Positions 40,886 to 49,408 of a stretch of DNA of 64,000 bases are shown in pieces (the stretch's first letter is position 1; each line of letters begins with the position of its first letter). The DNA lies in the NCBI RefSeq assembly GCF_024172085.1, contig NZ_JAMZDZ010000001.1, positions 5,890,001-5,954,000 on the forward strand, in the 5' to 3' direction. A program made the position numbers and the translations under genes. Under the pieces are notes generated by a model. The model was not told where the DNA came from, made no database searches, and saw only the letters and a list, made by a program, of their open reading frames with translations. The DNA comes from Hamadaea flava. Lineage in GTDB: Bacteria > Actinomycetota > Actinomycetes > Mycobacteriales > Micromonosporaceae.

Positions 40886-42130
40886 TCAGGCGGCTTCGGC
40901 GACCGTTCGCCGCTGGCCGACGCTGTGGGCGATGCCGAGCACTGCCGCGACGGCCACCCCGAACGTGATCGTCAGCAGCGCTGAGATCAGCAACGTCTGG
41001 CGGCCGCCGACCGCGGTGACCAGCGGGCCGCCGAGCATGACGCCGAGCGCGGTGGAGGGGATGGTCAGCGCGCTGCGGGCGGCGAGTACGCGGCTCAGCG
41101 TGGCCGGCGGGCTCAGCCGCTGGAACAGCGCGGTGCAGATCGCGGTGAACGGGCCGTAGATCAGGCCGCCGATCGCCATGCCGACCAAGCCCGGCGCGAC
41201 GCGGTCCGTGAGCCCGAGCGGCAGCAGGGCTGCGCCCCAGCCGAGGATGATGCTGATCACGATGAGCCACAACGGTTGGTGGCGCAGGAATCCGGCGGCC
41301 AGCCCGCCGACGGTGCAGCCGACGCCGAACACCGTCCAGTACAGGCCGAGCAGACTCGCCGAGGCGTGCGCCTCGGTCGCGACGTGGATCGGCAGCGCCA
41401 CCTCGACCGGCCCGTAGAGGAAGAAGAACACGCAGGTCACGGCGAGCAGGCCGAGCAGCTTCGGCTGGCTGCGCAGCGTACGCCAGCCGCCGGCCGAGTC
41501 GGCGGAATCGTCGGGTGCGGCGGTGTCCGTGGAGGCGTACCCGGGCGCGGTGGCCCAGCAGATCGCGGCCAGCACCGCGAAGCTGACCGCGTCGGCGGCG
41601 ATCACCCAACCGGGGCTGACCGCGGCCAGCAACAGTCCGCCGAGCGCCGGGCCGACGAGGATCGCGGCCTGGGTGAAGGTCGACACGAGGGCGTTGCCGG
41701 TGACCCGGTCCTCCTCGGGTAGCACCTCGGCCACCATCGTGTACGCGCCCGCGTTGCCCCAGGCGTGCAGCAGCGACGACACCGCGAGCAGCCCCACGTA
41801 GAGGGTCGGCCCGAGCACTCCGGCGACGGCCAGCGCCGCGATCGTGCCCAGGATCAGCGCTCGCAACGAGGCGTCGACCGCTACCAGGCGTACGCCGCTG
41901 AACCGGCGCACGAACCGAGCGAGCAGGGCGGCGCCGAGGGTCGCCGGCAGGGCGTACGCCGCGACGGCTAGCCCGGTCCAGATCCCCGCCTGGCCGGCCG
42001 GAGCGATCTGCACTGCGAGCCATGCCACGGCGACCATGCTCATCCCGTCGCCGAGCGCGGAGACGAGCATGCCCGGAAGGATCCGGCGCAACGCCGGCTG
42101 CCGGAGCACCCGGCCGTACGACCCGGCCAT
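40886..42130 (-). CDS. MFS transporter (likely drug efflux)
   Basis: 414 residues from ATG. About twelve membrane spans in two halves separated by a polar loop at about 205-225 (APDDSADSAGG). The first loop reads LVSALGDGMSMVAVAWL and the motif after span two RFVRRFSGVRLVAVDA, as in actinobacterial MFS-3/enterobactin-exporter-like proteins. One base separates the VOC gene stop from this ATG, so the two are translated together. The pairing with a VOC protein suggests a small toxic compound as substrate, but no specific one can be named. Confidence 0.93.
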   Translation of the reverse strand: MAGSYGRVLRQPALRRILPGMLVSALGDGMSMVAVAWLAVQIAPAGQAGIWTGLAVAAYALPATLGAALLARFVRRFSGVRLVAVDASLRALILGTIAALAVAGVLGPTLYVGLLAVSSLLHAWGNAGAYTMVAEVLPEEDRVTGNALVSTFTQAAILVGPALGGLLLAAVSPGWVIAADAVSFAVLAAICWATAPGYASTDTAAPDDSADSAGGWRTLRSQPKLLGLLAVTCVFFFLYGPVEVALPIHVATEAHASASLLGLYWTVFGVGCTVGGLAAGFLRHQPLWLIVISIILGWGAALLPLGLTDRVAPGLVGMAIGGLIYGPFTAICTALFQRLSPPATLSRVLAARSALTIPSTALGVMLGGPLVTAVGGRQTLLISALLTITFGVAVAAVLGIAHSVGQRRTVAEAA

Positions 42131-42131
42131 G

Positions 42132-42479
42132 TCAGCGATCCTGCAGCAGACCGAGGACGTTGCCGTCGGGGTCGGTGACGGTCGCGACGATCCGGCCGCC
42201 GCCGACCTCGCGTACGGGGTCGTTGACGGTGCCGCCGGCGGCCACCACCTCGGCGAGCTTCGCCTCGATGTCGTCCACCTCCCAGTACGTCACCGGTGCG
42301 GTCATCGCCTGCGGGCCGCCGCCCAGCACCAGCCCGACATGCTGGCCACCGATGTCGAACCCGACGTAGTAGGACGAATCCGTCTGCGGCTGGATGCCGA
42401 GCAGCGCGGCGTACACCTCCTTGGCCTTGCCGAGGTCGGAGACCGGGTGAAGGACGGTCTTGATGCCCTTGGTGGTCAT
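42132..42479 (-). CDS. VOC-family (glyoxalase/bleomycin-resistance fold) protein
   Basis: 115 residues from ATG 42479 with CAGGAGTGATC upstream; the longer frame to 42569 lacks a site. The fold pattern is IKTVLHPVSDLGKAKEVYAALLGIQPQ, VGFDIGGQHVGLVLGG, YWEVDDIEAKLAEVVAAGG and IVATVTDPDGNVLGLLQD (split here for description). This is a single VOC module. It may bind or modify a metabolite and is the first gene before the MFS transporter. Confidence 0.92.
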   Translation of the reverse strand: MTTKGIKTVLHPVSDLGKAKEVYAALLGIQPQTDSSYYVGFDIGGQHVGLVLGGGPQAMTAPVTYWEVDDIEAKLAEVVAAGGTVNDPVREVGGGRIVATVTDPDGNVLGLLQDR

Positions 42480-42601
42480 GATCACTCCTGACGCGGTTGT
42501 CGTTGCCCTGTTTGAAGCCTCGGCCACCGGGAGCCCGCGCACATCCGTGGTCACCACGGGGAGCACCACGTATCCGGCGGGGGATGGGGCACAATTGCCG
42601 C

Positions 42602-45370
42602 GTGACGGCGGTCCAGGCGGGCATTTCCACGCGCGAGGCCGAGGTGCTGGCCCTGCTCGGGGAGCACCTCAGCAACGCGGAGATTGCCGCGCGATTGTTC
42701 ATCTCGGTCCGGACGGTGGAGACCCACGTCTCCTCGATGCTGCGCAAGCTCGACGCCCCGGACCGGCGGGCCCTCGCCCAGCTCGCGGTGGAGTGGGGTC
42801 GCGCGGCGCGCGGCGGCGACGTGACGCTCGGGCTGCCCGCCCCCGTGACCTCCTTCGTCGGGCGGGCGCAGGAACGCGCGGCCCTGGCCGCGGCGGTCAC
42901 GACTCATCGCCAGGTCAGTGCGGTCGGCCCCGGCGGTGTGGGCAAGACCCGCCTTGCGCTGGCGGTCGCGGGGGACGTCGCCCCGGAATTCCCCGACGGC
43001 GTGTGGTTCGTCGATCTTGTCCCGATCACGGACGCCGCGATGGTCGGCGCCACGGTCGCCGCGGCGGTCGGCGTGGGCGAGCAACAGGGCCGCGGCATCG
43101 ACGACACAGTCATCTCCGCGCTCGCCGACCGGCGCGCGCTGCTCGTTCTCGACAATTGCGAGCAGGTACGCGACGGAGTGGCGCCCTTCCTCGAACGGCT
43201 GCTCGCCGGCGCCCCGAAACTGACCGTGCTGGCGACCAGTCGCGCCCGGCTGATGGTGCCGTTCGAACGGGTGCACCCGATTCCGCCGATGTCCTTGACG
43301 GGCGACGACGACTCCGACGCGGTGGCCCTGTTCCTCGACCGGGCCGCGGCGGTCGGCTCGCCGGTCGCTGCCGAGCAGCGGGAACAGGTCGCCGAGATCT
43401 GCCGCGGGCTCGACGGGGTGGCGCTGGCCATCGAGTTGGCCGCCGCGCGGCTGCCGATGCTCGGCCTCGACGGGCTGAGCGGCGTACTCGCGGATCAGTT
43501 GCGCGTGCTGACCGGTGGCGCCCGCGCGGACGACCGGCACCGCTCCGTACGCGCGATGCTCGACTGGAGCGTCGCCCTGCTCGACCCGGCCGACCGTACG
43601 CTGCTGCACCGGATCGCCGTGTTCGTCGCACCGTTCACTGTGGACGCAGCTGCCCAAGTCGGCGGAGCGACGATGGACGGACTGGCTCGGCTGACCGAGC
43701 AGAGCCTGCTGTCGGCGACCCCGGCCCCGGGCGGCATGCGGTACCGGACGCTGGCGACCATCCGCCAATACGGCCTGGAACAGCTCGCCGCGAGCGGTGA
43801 GCTGGACGGCGTACGCGCTGAGCAGCTGCGCTGGTGCCTGGCCATCGCGGCGGGGTTGGCCCAGGACCCCAAACCGGGCGCGGGACCGTGGCGGGCGCGG
43901 TTCGACGACGTCGCCGACGACATGCGTGCCGTGCTCGGCTGGGCGGTGACCGCCGCGGATCATCGTGCCGACGCGTACGCCCTCGCCGTCGCGTTGGCGA
44001 ACCTGGCGTTCACTCGGAACCTGATCGGTGAGGCGCAGCAGCGCTACGAACAAGCCGCCGCCCTGACCGACGACCCGTACGCCGCCGGCGCGGCCCTGCG
44101 GCAAGCAGCCGCCGTCGCGGGTTGCCGGATGCGCGGCGACGACATGTATCGGCTCTACTACGCGGCAGCCGAGACCGCGCGCAGCGTCGGGGACGACGCT
44201 GGAACCGCGCGGGATCTGGCCACCGCCGCCGCCACCGTCTACCGGTTCTCCGGCACCTTCGCCGAACTGCCGCCAGCCGGTGAGGCAGCCGCGCTGCTCG
44301 CCGAGGCGCAGGAGCTGGCGGGGGACGATCCAGCGGCGTCGGCCGCCGTGGCACTGGCCGAATGCGGCGTCTTCAGCGACACCGCCGAGGCGGACCTGCC
44401 GGAGGCGGTCAAGCGCGCGGAGCGGGCCGTCGACCTCGCTCGCACCAGTGGCGATCCGCTGGCGCACAGCGCCGCGCTCGACGCGCTCGCCGCGGTCCAG
44501 TGCTGGGCGGGTGACACGTTCGCCACCGCCGCCTCCTCCCGCCAGCGCGTCGACCTGCTCGCCAAGGTTCCGGCGACACCGGCCGCCGCCCTCGAACGCA
44601 CGAACGCCCTGTCCGAGGCGGCCGAGTCCTCCGTCGGCGTCGGCGACCTGGCCGCCGCCCGCCGCTGGGGCGAGCAACTCCGGGATCTGCCGCTGCTGGC
44701 CGAACGCGGCGACTTCGCGACCTCGCGCCTGCTGCTCGCCGACGCGCTCGCCGGGAATGCCGAGGGCGTACTGGCTGCTTGCGGTCGGTTCCGCGACGCG
44801 TGGGGACTGTCGGGCGGGCTGCATACGCCCACCCTCGCCACCGCAGCGGCGGCCGTCGCGATGATCCACGGTCTCCGGGGCGACGAAACCGCCCGCGCCG
44901 AATGGCTGGGGGTCGTCGACGAACTCGATGTCGCCCCGGAGCTGAAAGCCGGCTACAACGCCGTGTTCGACGCGATCGTGCTCCTTCACGAGGGTCGGGC
45001 CGACGAGGCGTTCGCGCTCCTGGCGACCGAACCCGACGAGATGAGCGAGTGGGCCATCTGGGTGTGGCGGCACTGGTATCTCGCCGTACGCGCCGAAGCC
45101 GCGGCCCTGTCCGGACAGCCGGACGCCCGCGACCAGATCGCCGCCGCCCGCCCGATCGTGGCCGGCAACTCGATCGCTTCCGCCCACCTCGACCGCGCGG
45201 AAGCGTTGCTGGACAACGACTCCAGCCGCGTACTCGCCGCCGCGGCGGCGTTCGAGGCCGCGGGCAGCCGCTACCAGCGGGCGCGGACGCTCGTCCTCGC
45301 CGGCGGCGACCACGCGAAACAGGGCGTGGCTGCCCTGGCCGACCTCGGCCTCGCCCCCAGCACGCCATGA
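42602..45370 (+). CDS. LuxR-HTH regulator with NTPase and TPR-like region (HTH at N-terminus)
   Basis: 922 residues from GTG 42602; the earlier GTG/ATG options lack conserved sequence. Residues about 8-65 are a LuxR HTH (STREAEVLALLGEHLSNAEI, LFISVRTVETHVSSMLRKL). An NTPase follows with Walker A GPGGVGKTRLALAVAG near 108 and Walker B-like RALLVLDNCEQV near 180, then GLDGVALAIELAAARLP. From about 420 to the end are Ala-rich TPR-like helices. In LAL regulators the HTH is C-terminal, so this is the reversed arrangement. It is divergent from the VOC-MFS operon (122 bp), its likely target. Confidence 0.92.
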   Translation: MTAVQAGISTREAEVLALLGEHLSNAEIAARLFISVRTVETHVSSMLRKLDAPDRRALAQLAVEWGRAARGGDVTLGLPAPVTSFVGRAQERAALAAAVTTHRQVSAVGPGGVGKTRLALAVAGDVAPEFPDGVWFVDLVPITDAAMVGATVAAAVGVGEQQGRGIDDTVISALADRRALLVLDNCEQVRDGVAPFLERLLAGAPKLTVLATSRARLMVPFERVHPIPPMSLTGDDDSDAVALFLDRAAAVGSPVAAEQREQVAEICRGLDGVALAIELAAARLPMLGLDGLSGVLADQLRVLTGGARADDRHRSVRAMLDWSVALLDPADRTLLHRIAVFVAPFTVDAAAQVGGATMDGLARLTEQSLLSATPAPGGMRYRTLATIRQYGLEQLAASGELDGVRAEQLRWCLAIAAGLAQDPKPGAGPWRARFDDVADDMRAVLGWAVTAADHRADAYALAVALANLAFTRNLIGEAQQRYEQAAALTDDPYAAGAALRQAAAVAGCRMRGDDMYRLYYAAAETARSVGDDAGTARDLATAAATVYRFSGTFAELPPAGEAAALLAEAQELAGDDPAASAAVALAECGVFSDTAEADLPEAVKRAERAVDLARTSGDPLAHSAALDALAAVQCWAGDTFATAASSRQRVDLLAKVPATPAAALERTNALSEAAESSVGVGDLAAARRWGEQLRDLPLLAERGDFATSRLLLADALAGNAEGVLAACGRFRDAWGLSGGLHTPTLATAAAAVAMIHGLRGDETARAEWLGVVDELDVAPELKAGYNAVFDAIVLLHEGRADEAFALLATEPDEMSEWAIWVWRHWYLAVRAEAAALSGQPDARDQIAAARPIVAGNSIASAHLDRAEALLDNDSSRVLAAAAAFEAAGSRYQRARTLVLAGGDHAKQGVAALADLGLAPSTP

Positions 45371-45421
45371 TCAGCGGAAGCTTCGTGGCGCTATGACACC
45401 GCGAAGCTTCCGCTGATCATG
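45366..45421. terminator. GATCA-type palindrome between convergent genes
   Basis: A 20-bp perfect stem (CATGATCAGCGG... at 45366-45385 with 45402-45421) and a 16-base loop. It overlaps the last codon and stop of the LuxR-type gene and faces the SRPBCC gene end. Confidence 0.8.
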
Positions 45422-45432
45422 AAACGGTGCGG

Positions 45433-45915
45433 TCAGGCGACCAGCGAGTCGATCTGGTTGATCGACAGCGTGGCACCCTCCACGACGCCCATGTCGAGCA
45501 CCTGCTGCAGTCCTTCGGCGGTCTCGTACGTGCTCACGTAGGTGGCCCGGGTGCCGCCGTCGTGGGCGTCGAACCGGTAGGTGTTCCGCGAGACGGGCAG
45601 GTCTGACAGCGGCTTGAAGTCCTCGTCGGCGAACCCGTCGTCGAAGGCGAAGCCGGTCGGCTCGTCGACCGCCGTGACCAGCCAGTATCCGGCGTGCTTG
45701 TCGCCCTCCGGCCCGGTCATGACGTACGTGACGCGACCGCCGGGCGTCAGGTCGTGCTCGACCACCGTCGCCGGGTAGGTCGGCGGGCCCCACACCTTCT
45801 CCAGCTGGCGCGGGTCGGCGTACACCTGCCAGATCCGCTCCACCGGCGCGGCGAAGTCCGCGATGATGGTCAAGGTCAGGTTGTCGATGTCCGGCTGGAC
45901 GTCGGTAACCGGCAT
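45433..45915 (-). CDS. SRPBCC/AHSA1-type protein
   Basis: 160 residues from ATG with AGGAGGATTGAATC upstream, within the end of the ArsR gene. The pattern TLTIIADFAAPVERIWQVYADPRQLEKVWGPP, GGRVTYVMTGPEG and WLVTAVDEPTGFAF (quoted in parts) is the activator-of-Hsp90-like START fold. Such proteins are regularly paired with ArsR regulators in actinobacteria. They bind a hydrophobic ligand; which one is unknown. Confidence 0.93.
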   Translation of the reverse strand: MPVTDVQPDIDNLTLTIIADFAAPVERIWQVYADPRQLEKVWGPPTYPATVVEHDLTPGGRVTYVMTGPEGDKHAGYWLVTAVDEPTGFAFDDGFADEDFKPLSDLPVSRNTYRFDAHDGGTRATYVSTYETAEGLQQVLDMGVVEGATLSINQIDSLVA

Positions 45916-45918
45916 GAT

Positions 45919-46257
45919 TCAATCCTCCTGGTCGAAATCCGACGCGATGAGCGCGTCGATGCGTGTGATGCGGCCACGCCAGATCTGTTCCAGCTCGGTG
46001 AGCATGGACCTCACCGACCGCACGGCCTCCACGTCGCCACTGGCCAGCTGTTCGCGGCCGTTGCGCCGCTTGGTGATCAGCCCGGCCTTCTCCAGCACGG
46101 CGACGTGCTTCTGGACCGCGGCGAAGCTCATCTCGTACTTCTCCGCGAGTGCCGAGACGGAGTGCTCTCCGGCCAGCACCCGGCGCAGGATGTCGCGTCG
46201 CGTGCGGTCGGCGAGCGCGTGGAACAGGGCGTCTGCCCGATCTTCGCTCTCGGTCAC
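45919..46257 (-). CDS. ArsR-family transcriptional regulator
   Basis: About 112 residues from GTG 46257; the TTG at 46272 lies inside the operator. The winged HTH is plain: ALADRTRRDILRRVLAGEHS, YEMSFAAVQKHVAVLEKAGL and TKRRNGREQLASGDVEAV. No metal-binding Cys pair is seen, so this is the SdpR/SRPBCC-linked kind. The stop lies three bases before the SRPBCC start. Expression is likely self-repressed at the palindrome upstream. Confidence 0.94.
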   Translation of the reverse strand: MTESEDRADALFHALADRTRRDILRRVLAGEHSVSALAEKYEMSFAAVQKHVAVLEKAGLITKRRNGREQLASGDVEAVRSVRSMLTELEQIWRGRITRIDALIASDFDQED

Positions 46258-46263
46258 GCTTCT

Positions 46264-46294
46264 AATGTACAACCAAATGGTTGTAGGTTGTCAA
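46264..46294 (-). promoter_or_regulatory. ArsR promoter with perfect 16-bp operator
   Basis: The palindrome ACAACCA-AA-TGGTTGT (46269-46284) lies between TTGACA (46289-46294, minus strand) and the likely -10 box TACATT (46264-46269). The GTG start (46257) is about seven bases beyond, implying a leaderless mRNA. CAACCAnnTGGTTG is typical of ArsR regulators paired with SRPBCC proteins. Confidence 0.7.
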
Positions 46295-46484
46295 GCGGTC
46301 CGGAAGACCGCCTTCGCCGACGGGTCACGCGGCCGCCCTCTCCACCGCTCAGGGCACTGACCTCGGTTGATCAGAGCCGGCGCGGCCGCATCGACACAGG
46401 CCACTAGCCGTAACCGTCGATGTGTGGTAGGAATCCTTCAATCTTCCGGCCGACTCTGAGAATTTCCTTCATAGGGAGACGTGT

Positions 46485-47717
46485 ATGAGAAAGGTGATGG
46501 CCGCCGCGGCCGTCCTCGCAGCTTTGATCGCACCCTCGGCGGCTGCGCCCGCGACTGCGGCCGTGGCGGTGGCGGCCGTCGCGCCCCAGCCGGGAACCTA
46601 CGTGGGCAAGGGTTTCGACACCTGCACCGCGCCTTCGCAGTCGGCGATGAACGCGTGGAAGGCCAGCTCGCCGTACGGGGCGGTGGGCATCTACATCAGC
46701 GGCTCCAGCCGGTCCTGCTCCCAGCCCAACCTCACCGCGACGTGGGTGTCCAACCAGGTCGCCAAGGGCTGGCGGCTCATCCCGATCGAGCTCGACTATC
46801 AGGCCCCCTGCGGCACGCGTACGCCGAAGATGTCCAGCGACCCGACGACCGCCCGCTCGCAGGGCGCCAGCCGGGCGACCAGCGCGGTCAACGCCGCCAA
46901 GGCCCTGGGCATCCCGGCCGGCAGCGCCATCTACAACGACATCGAGCAGTACCCGACCAGCGCCTCCTGCCGGGCGGCCGTGCTGTCGTACCTGTCGGGC
47001 TGGACCGTCCAGCTGCACGCCCTGGGCTACCTGTCCGGCATGTACTCCAGCGGCTCGTCCGGCGTCCTCGACGTCTGCAACGCCTACGACGACCCGCAGT
47101 ACACCCGGCTCGACCACCTCTGGATCGCCTGGTGGAACGGCGTCGCCAACACCGCCGGCGGCCAGTACTGCGCCGACACGGCGTACCCGAACCATCAGCG
47201 CCTGCACCAGTACTCCGGTGACGTCACCGAGACCTGGGGCGGCGTCACGATCAAGATCGACCGCAACTACCTCGACGTCTCGACCGTCGTGACCGAGCCT
47301 CCGGCGGAGTGGAGCACGATCGTCGACAACTCCGACACGAGCCGGTTCACCGCCAGCGCGAGCTGGGGCACGTCGAGCTACTCGACCCAGCGCTACGGCG
47401 CGGACTACCGGTTCGCCGACCCGGTCGCGGCCAGCGACCCAGCCTGGTACAAGGTGAGCATCCCGGAGACGGCCACCTATGACGTCTCGGTCTGGTACCC
47501 GGCCAACACCGGCTACAACAGCGCGACGCCGTACGTCGTGGTCACCAGCACGGGCAGCCAGTCCGTCGTGGTGAGCCAGCAGGCCAGCGGCGGCCAGTGG
47601 GTGTCGCTGGGTGTCTTCACCCTCGCGGCCGGCGACTCCGACAAGGTCGGGGTGAGCCGGTGGACCACCGGCACCGGCTACGTCATCGCCGACGCGATCC
47701 GGGTGACCCGAGTCTGA
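46485..47717 (+). CDS. secreted DUF1906 glycoside-hydrolase-like protein with golvesin-like C-domain
   Basis: 410 residues from ATG with AGGGAG upstream. The signal peptide ends near 27 (ATAAVA). Residues about 38-265 match DUF1906: GKGFDTCTAPSQSAMNAW, GIYISGSSRSC, IPIELDYQAP, AIYNDIEQYP, YSSGSSGVLDVC. This is a TIM-barrel related to GH25. After a linker, residues about 280-410 are a golvesin/Xly-like beta-domain (FTASASWGTSSYSTQRYGADYR in outline, YDVSVWYPAN, WVSLGVFTLAAGDSDKV). Likely a wall- or polysaccharide-acting exoprotein; the enzyme activity is not established for this family. Confidence 0.9.
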   Translation: MRKVMAAAAVLAALIAPSAAAPATAAVAVAAVAPQPGTYVGKGFDTCTAPSQSAMNAWKASSPYGAVGIYISGSSRSCSQPNLTATWVSNQVAKGWRLIPIELDYQAPCGTRTPKMSSDPTTARSQGASRATSAVNAAKALGIPAGSAIYNDIEQYPTSASCRAAVLSYLSGWTVQLHALGYLSGMYSSGSSGVLDVCNAYDDPQYTRLDHLWIAWWNGVANTAGGQYCADTAYPNHQRLHQYSGDVTETWGGVTIKIDRNYLDVSTVVTEPPAEWSTIVDNSDTSRFTASASWGTSSYSTQRYGADYRFADPVAASDPAWYKVSIPETATYDVSVWYPANTGYNSATPYVVVTSTGSQSVVVSQQASGGQWVSLGVFTLAAGDSDKVGVSRWTTGTGYVIADAIRVTRV

Positions 47718-47724
47718 CCCACAT

Positions 47725-47795
47725 GATCATTGCGCCGGCCAAGCTGTACCAACGGGCAGATCGCCGCGGGAAACAGCATGGCTGGCGCAATGATC
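47725..47795 (+). terminator. GATCA-type palindrome after the DUF1906 gene
   Basis: A 23-bp stem with two mismatches (GATCATTGCGCC... at 47725-47747 with 47773-47795) and a 25-base loop, seven bases after the stop. Confidence 0.65.
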
Positions 47796-47922
47796 GCCGC
47801 TCCGGGGATAGGTAAACATTCACCTGCGCGTTCGGTGCTGATCATCAAGCCAAGCGTCGGAGTTCGCGAACCGTCGGCAGAGTGCAGCGCGATCACACCC
47901 CTGCCACTTCGGAGCGCAACCC

Positions 47923-48606
47923 TTGCACCATCCAAGGCGAGCGATCGCCGCACTGCTCGCGGCCCTCGCTGTAACCGTTTTCGCGGCACCGGTCCGGGCC
48001 GCGGCGCATCCGTTCGGCGATCCGCAGACCGTCGCGATCAGCCTGGACGCCGCGCGATCGGAAGTCGTCCACATTCGCTGGAAGGTCGGCGGCCTCGACG
48101 ACCTCACGCTGCTCGGCGTCTCGCTCGGGCTGCTGCCACGCGATCGGGTCATGCTCGACGGCGCGGTCTTCTTCCAGGCTTCCGACGCGGCGGCGATCGG
48201 CCCGTCGCCGCGATTCGCCGAGTACCTGCTGCGCCAGGTCACCGTCGCCAGTGACGGCGAGACCTGCGCCGGGACCGTGCAACCGCCCGCCGATCTGGCC
48301 AAGTCCGGAGTAACGCTCGACTTCGCCTGTCCGGCTGCGGTCGGCAAGGTCACCATCGCGGTGCGTACCCTGACCGACCTCAACTCCGCGTACCAGACGC
48401 TCGCGACCGGCCCGAACGGCGAGCGCGCGGTCTACGCCGCCGGCAAGGACACTCACGACTGGGTTCTCGGCTCGGCGTCCGGTGACGAGACCAAACGCTC
48501 GGCCGCCGTGCAGCTCGGCCTGGTCGTCGGCGTCTCGCTGCTCGTCGTGGTCCTGCTTGTCCTCCTGGTACGCCGAAAGCAGCGCACGAAGCGGGTGACA
48601 CGGTGA
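47923..48606 (+). CDS. secreted membrane-anchored partner of a NicO transporter
   Basis: 227 residues from TTG 47923 with GGAG about eight bases upstream. A signal peptide (IAALLAALAVTVFAAPVRAAA) leads to HPFGDPQTVAISLDA, the usual start of the outer protein encoded beside NicO transporters. The outer domain has two Cys (TCAG, FACP). A C-terminal span (VVGVSLLVVVLLVLLVRR) and a basic tail end it. Its stop overlaps the start of the NicO gene, so the two act together. It is likely an accessory or metal-presenting subunit. Confidence 0.85.
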   Translation: MHHPRRAIAALLAALAVTVFAAPVRAAAHPFGDPQTVAISLDAARSEVVHIRWKVGGLDDLTLLGVSLGLLPRDRVMLDGAVFFQASDAAAIGPSPRFAEYLLRQVTVASDGETCAGTVQPPADLAKSGVTLDFACPAAVGKVTIAVRTLTDLNSAYQTLATGPNGERAVYAAGKDTHDWVLGSASGDETKRSAAVQLGLVVGVSLLVVVLLVLLVRRKQRTKRVTR

Positions 48607-49394
48607 CCGCCGCCGACCAGTTGCAGGAGATCCTGCGGTCGCCGGGCGTGCCGCCGCTGGCCTTCGCGCTCGCGTTCGCCGCCGGGGCCGGGCACGCGGT
48701 GACCCCCGGGCACGGCAAGAGCCTGGCGGCGGCGTACCTCGTGGGGGCGCGGGCGCGCCTGCGCGACGCCGCCTGGCTCGGCGGCTCGGTCGCCGTGATG
48801 CACACGGTGTCGGTGCTGGTCATCGGTCTGGCGTGGACGTTTCTGTCGCTGTCGGACGTCCTGCCGATGGGACAGCTGACGACCTGGTTGCAACTGGTCG
48901 CCGGCGTGCTGGTCATCGGGACCGGGATCTGGCTTATCCGGCGTCGGCTGCACGGTCATCGTCACGGTCACGGTCACGGTCACGGCCACGGTCATCCGCA
49001 TGATCACAGCCATCCGCATGACCATGCCCATGAGCACGAGCACGAGCACCCGCAACCGTCGGGAAAGCGTCCGGGGCTGATCCTGCTGGGCGTCTCCGGC
49101 GGACTCACCCCGTCGCCGGCCGCCTTCCTGGTGCTGGTCACCGGCCTGTTTCTCGGCCGAGCCGGATTCGCCCTGCTGCTCGTCATGACCTTCGGCCTCG
49201 GCATGGCCGTCGTGCTGTTCGGCGTCGGCGCGCTCGCCGTCGCGGGCAGCTCGATCGTGGTCCGCGGCGCGCGGTCGCGATCGCTGCTCCGCCTGGCCAC
49301 CCGGGTGGCCCCAGTTGTGGCCGCCGCCGGCATCACGGTGCTCGGCGTCGGCATCACCGTCCTGGCAACGATCAATCTCACCACCGTCACCTAA
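48603..49394 (+). CDS. NicO-type nickel/cobalt transporter
   Basis: 263 residues from GTG overlapping the upstream stop. About six membrane spans. The family motif GAGHAVTPGHGKSLAAAYLV is intact at about 29-48. The second conserved element is GVSGGLTPSPAAFLVLV. A His-rich cytosolic loop at about 119-155 (HGHGHGHGHGHPHDHSHPHD) binds metal and is typical of RcnA-like exporters. It probably moves Ni(II) or Co(II) across the membrane; direction cannot be read from sequence. Confidence 0.93.
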   Translation: MTAADQLQEILRSPGVPPLAFALAFAAGAGHAVTPGHGKSLAAAYLVGARARLRDAAWLGGSVAVMHTVSVLVIGLAWTFLSLSDVLPMGQLTTWLQLVAGVLVIGTGIWLIRRRLHGHRHGHGHGHGHGHPHDHSHPHDHAHEHEHEHPQPSGKRPGLILLGVSGGLTPSPAAFLVLVTGLFLGRAGFALLLVMTFGLGMAVVLFGVGALAVAGSSIVVRGARSRSLLRLATRVAPVVAAAGITVLGVGITVLATINLTTVT

Positions 49395-49408
49395 GGAGAC
49401 GCTTCACC

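Noticed and set aside
42551-45313. 920-codon frame antisense to the LuxR-type gene
   Set aside because: A shadow frame; the forward strand has HTH and Walker motifs.
48951-49060. GGTCAC/CATGAC-like repeats that resemble a small repeat array
   Set aside because: They encode the His-rich loop of the NicO transporter and have no spacer structure.
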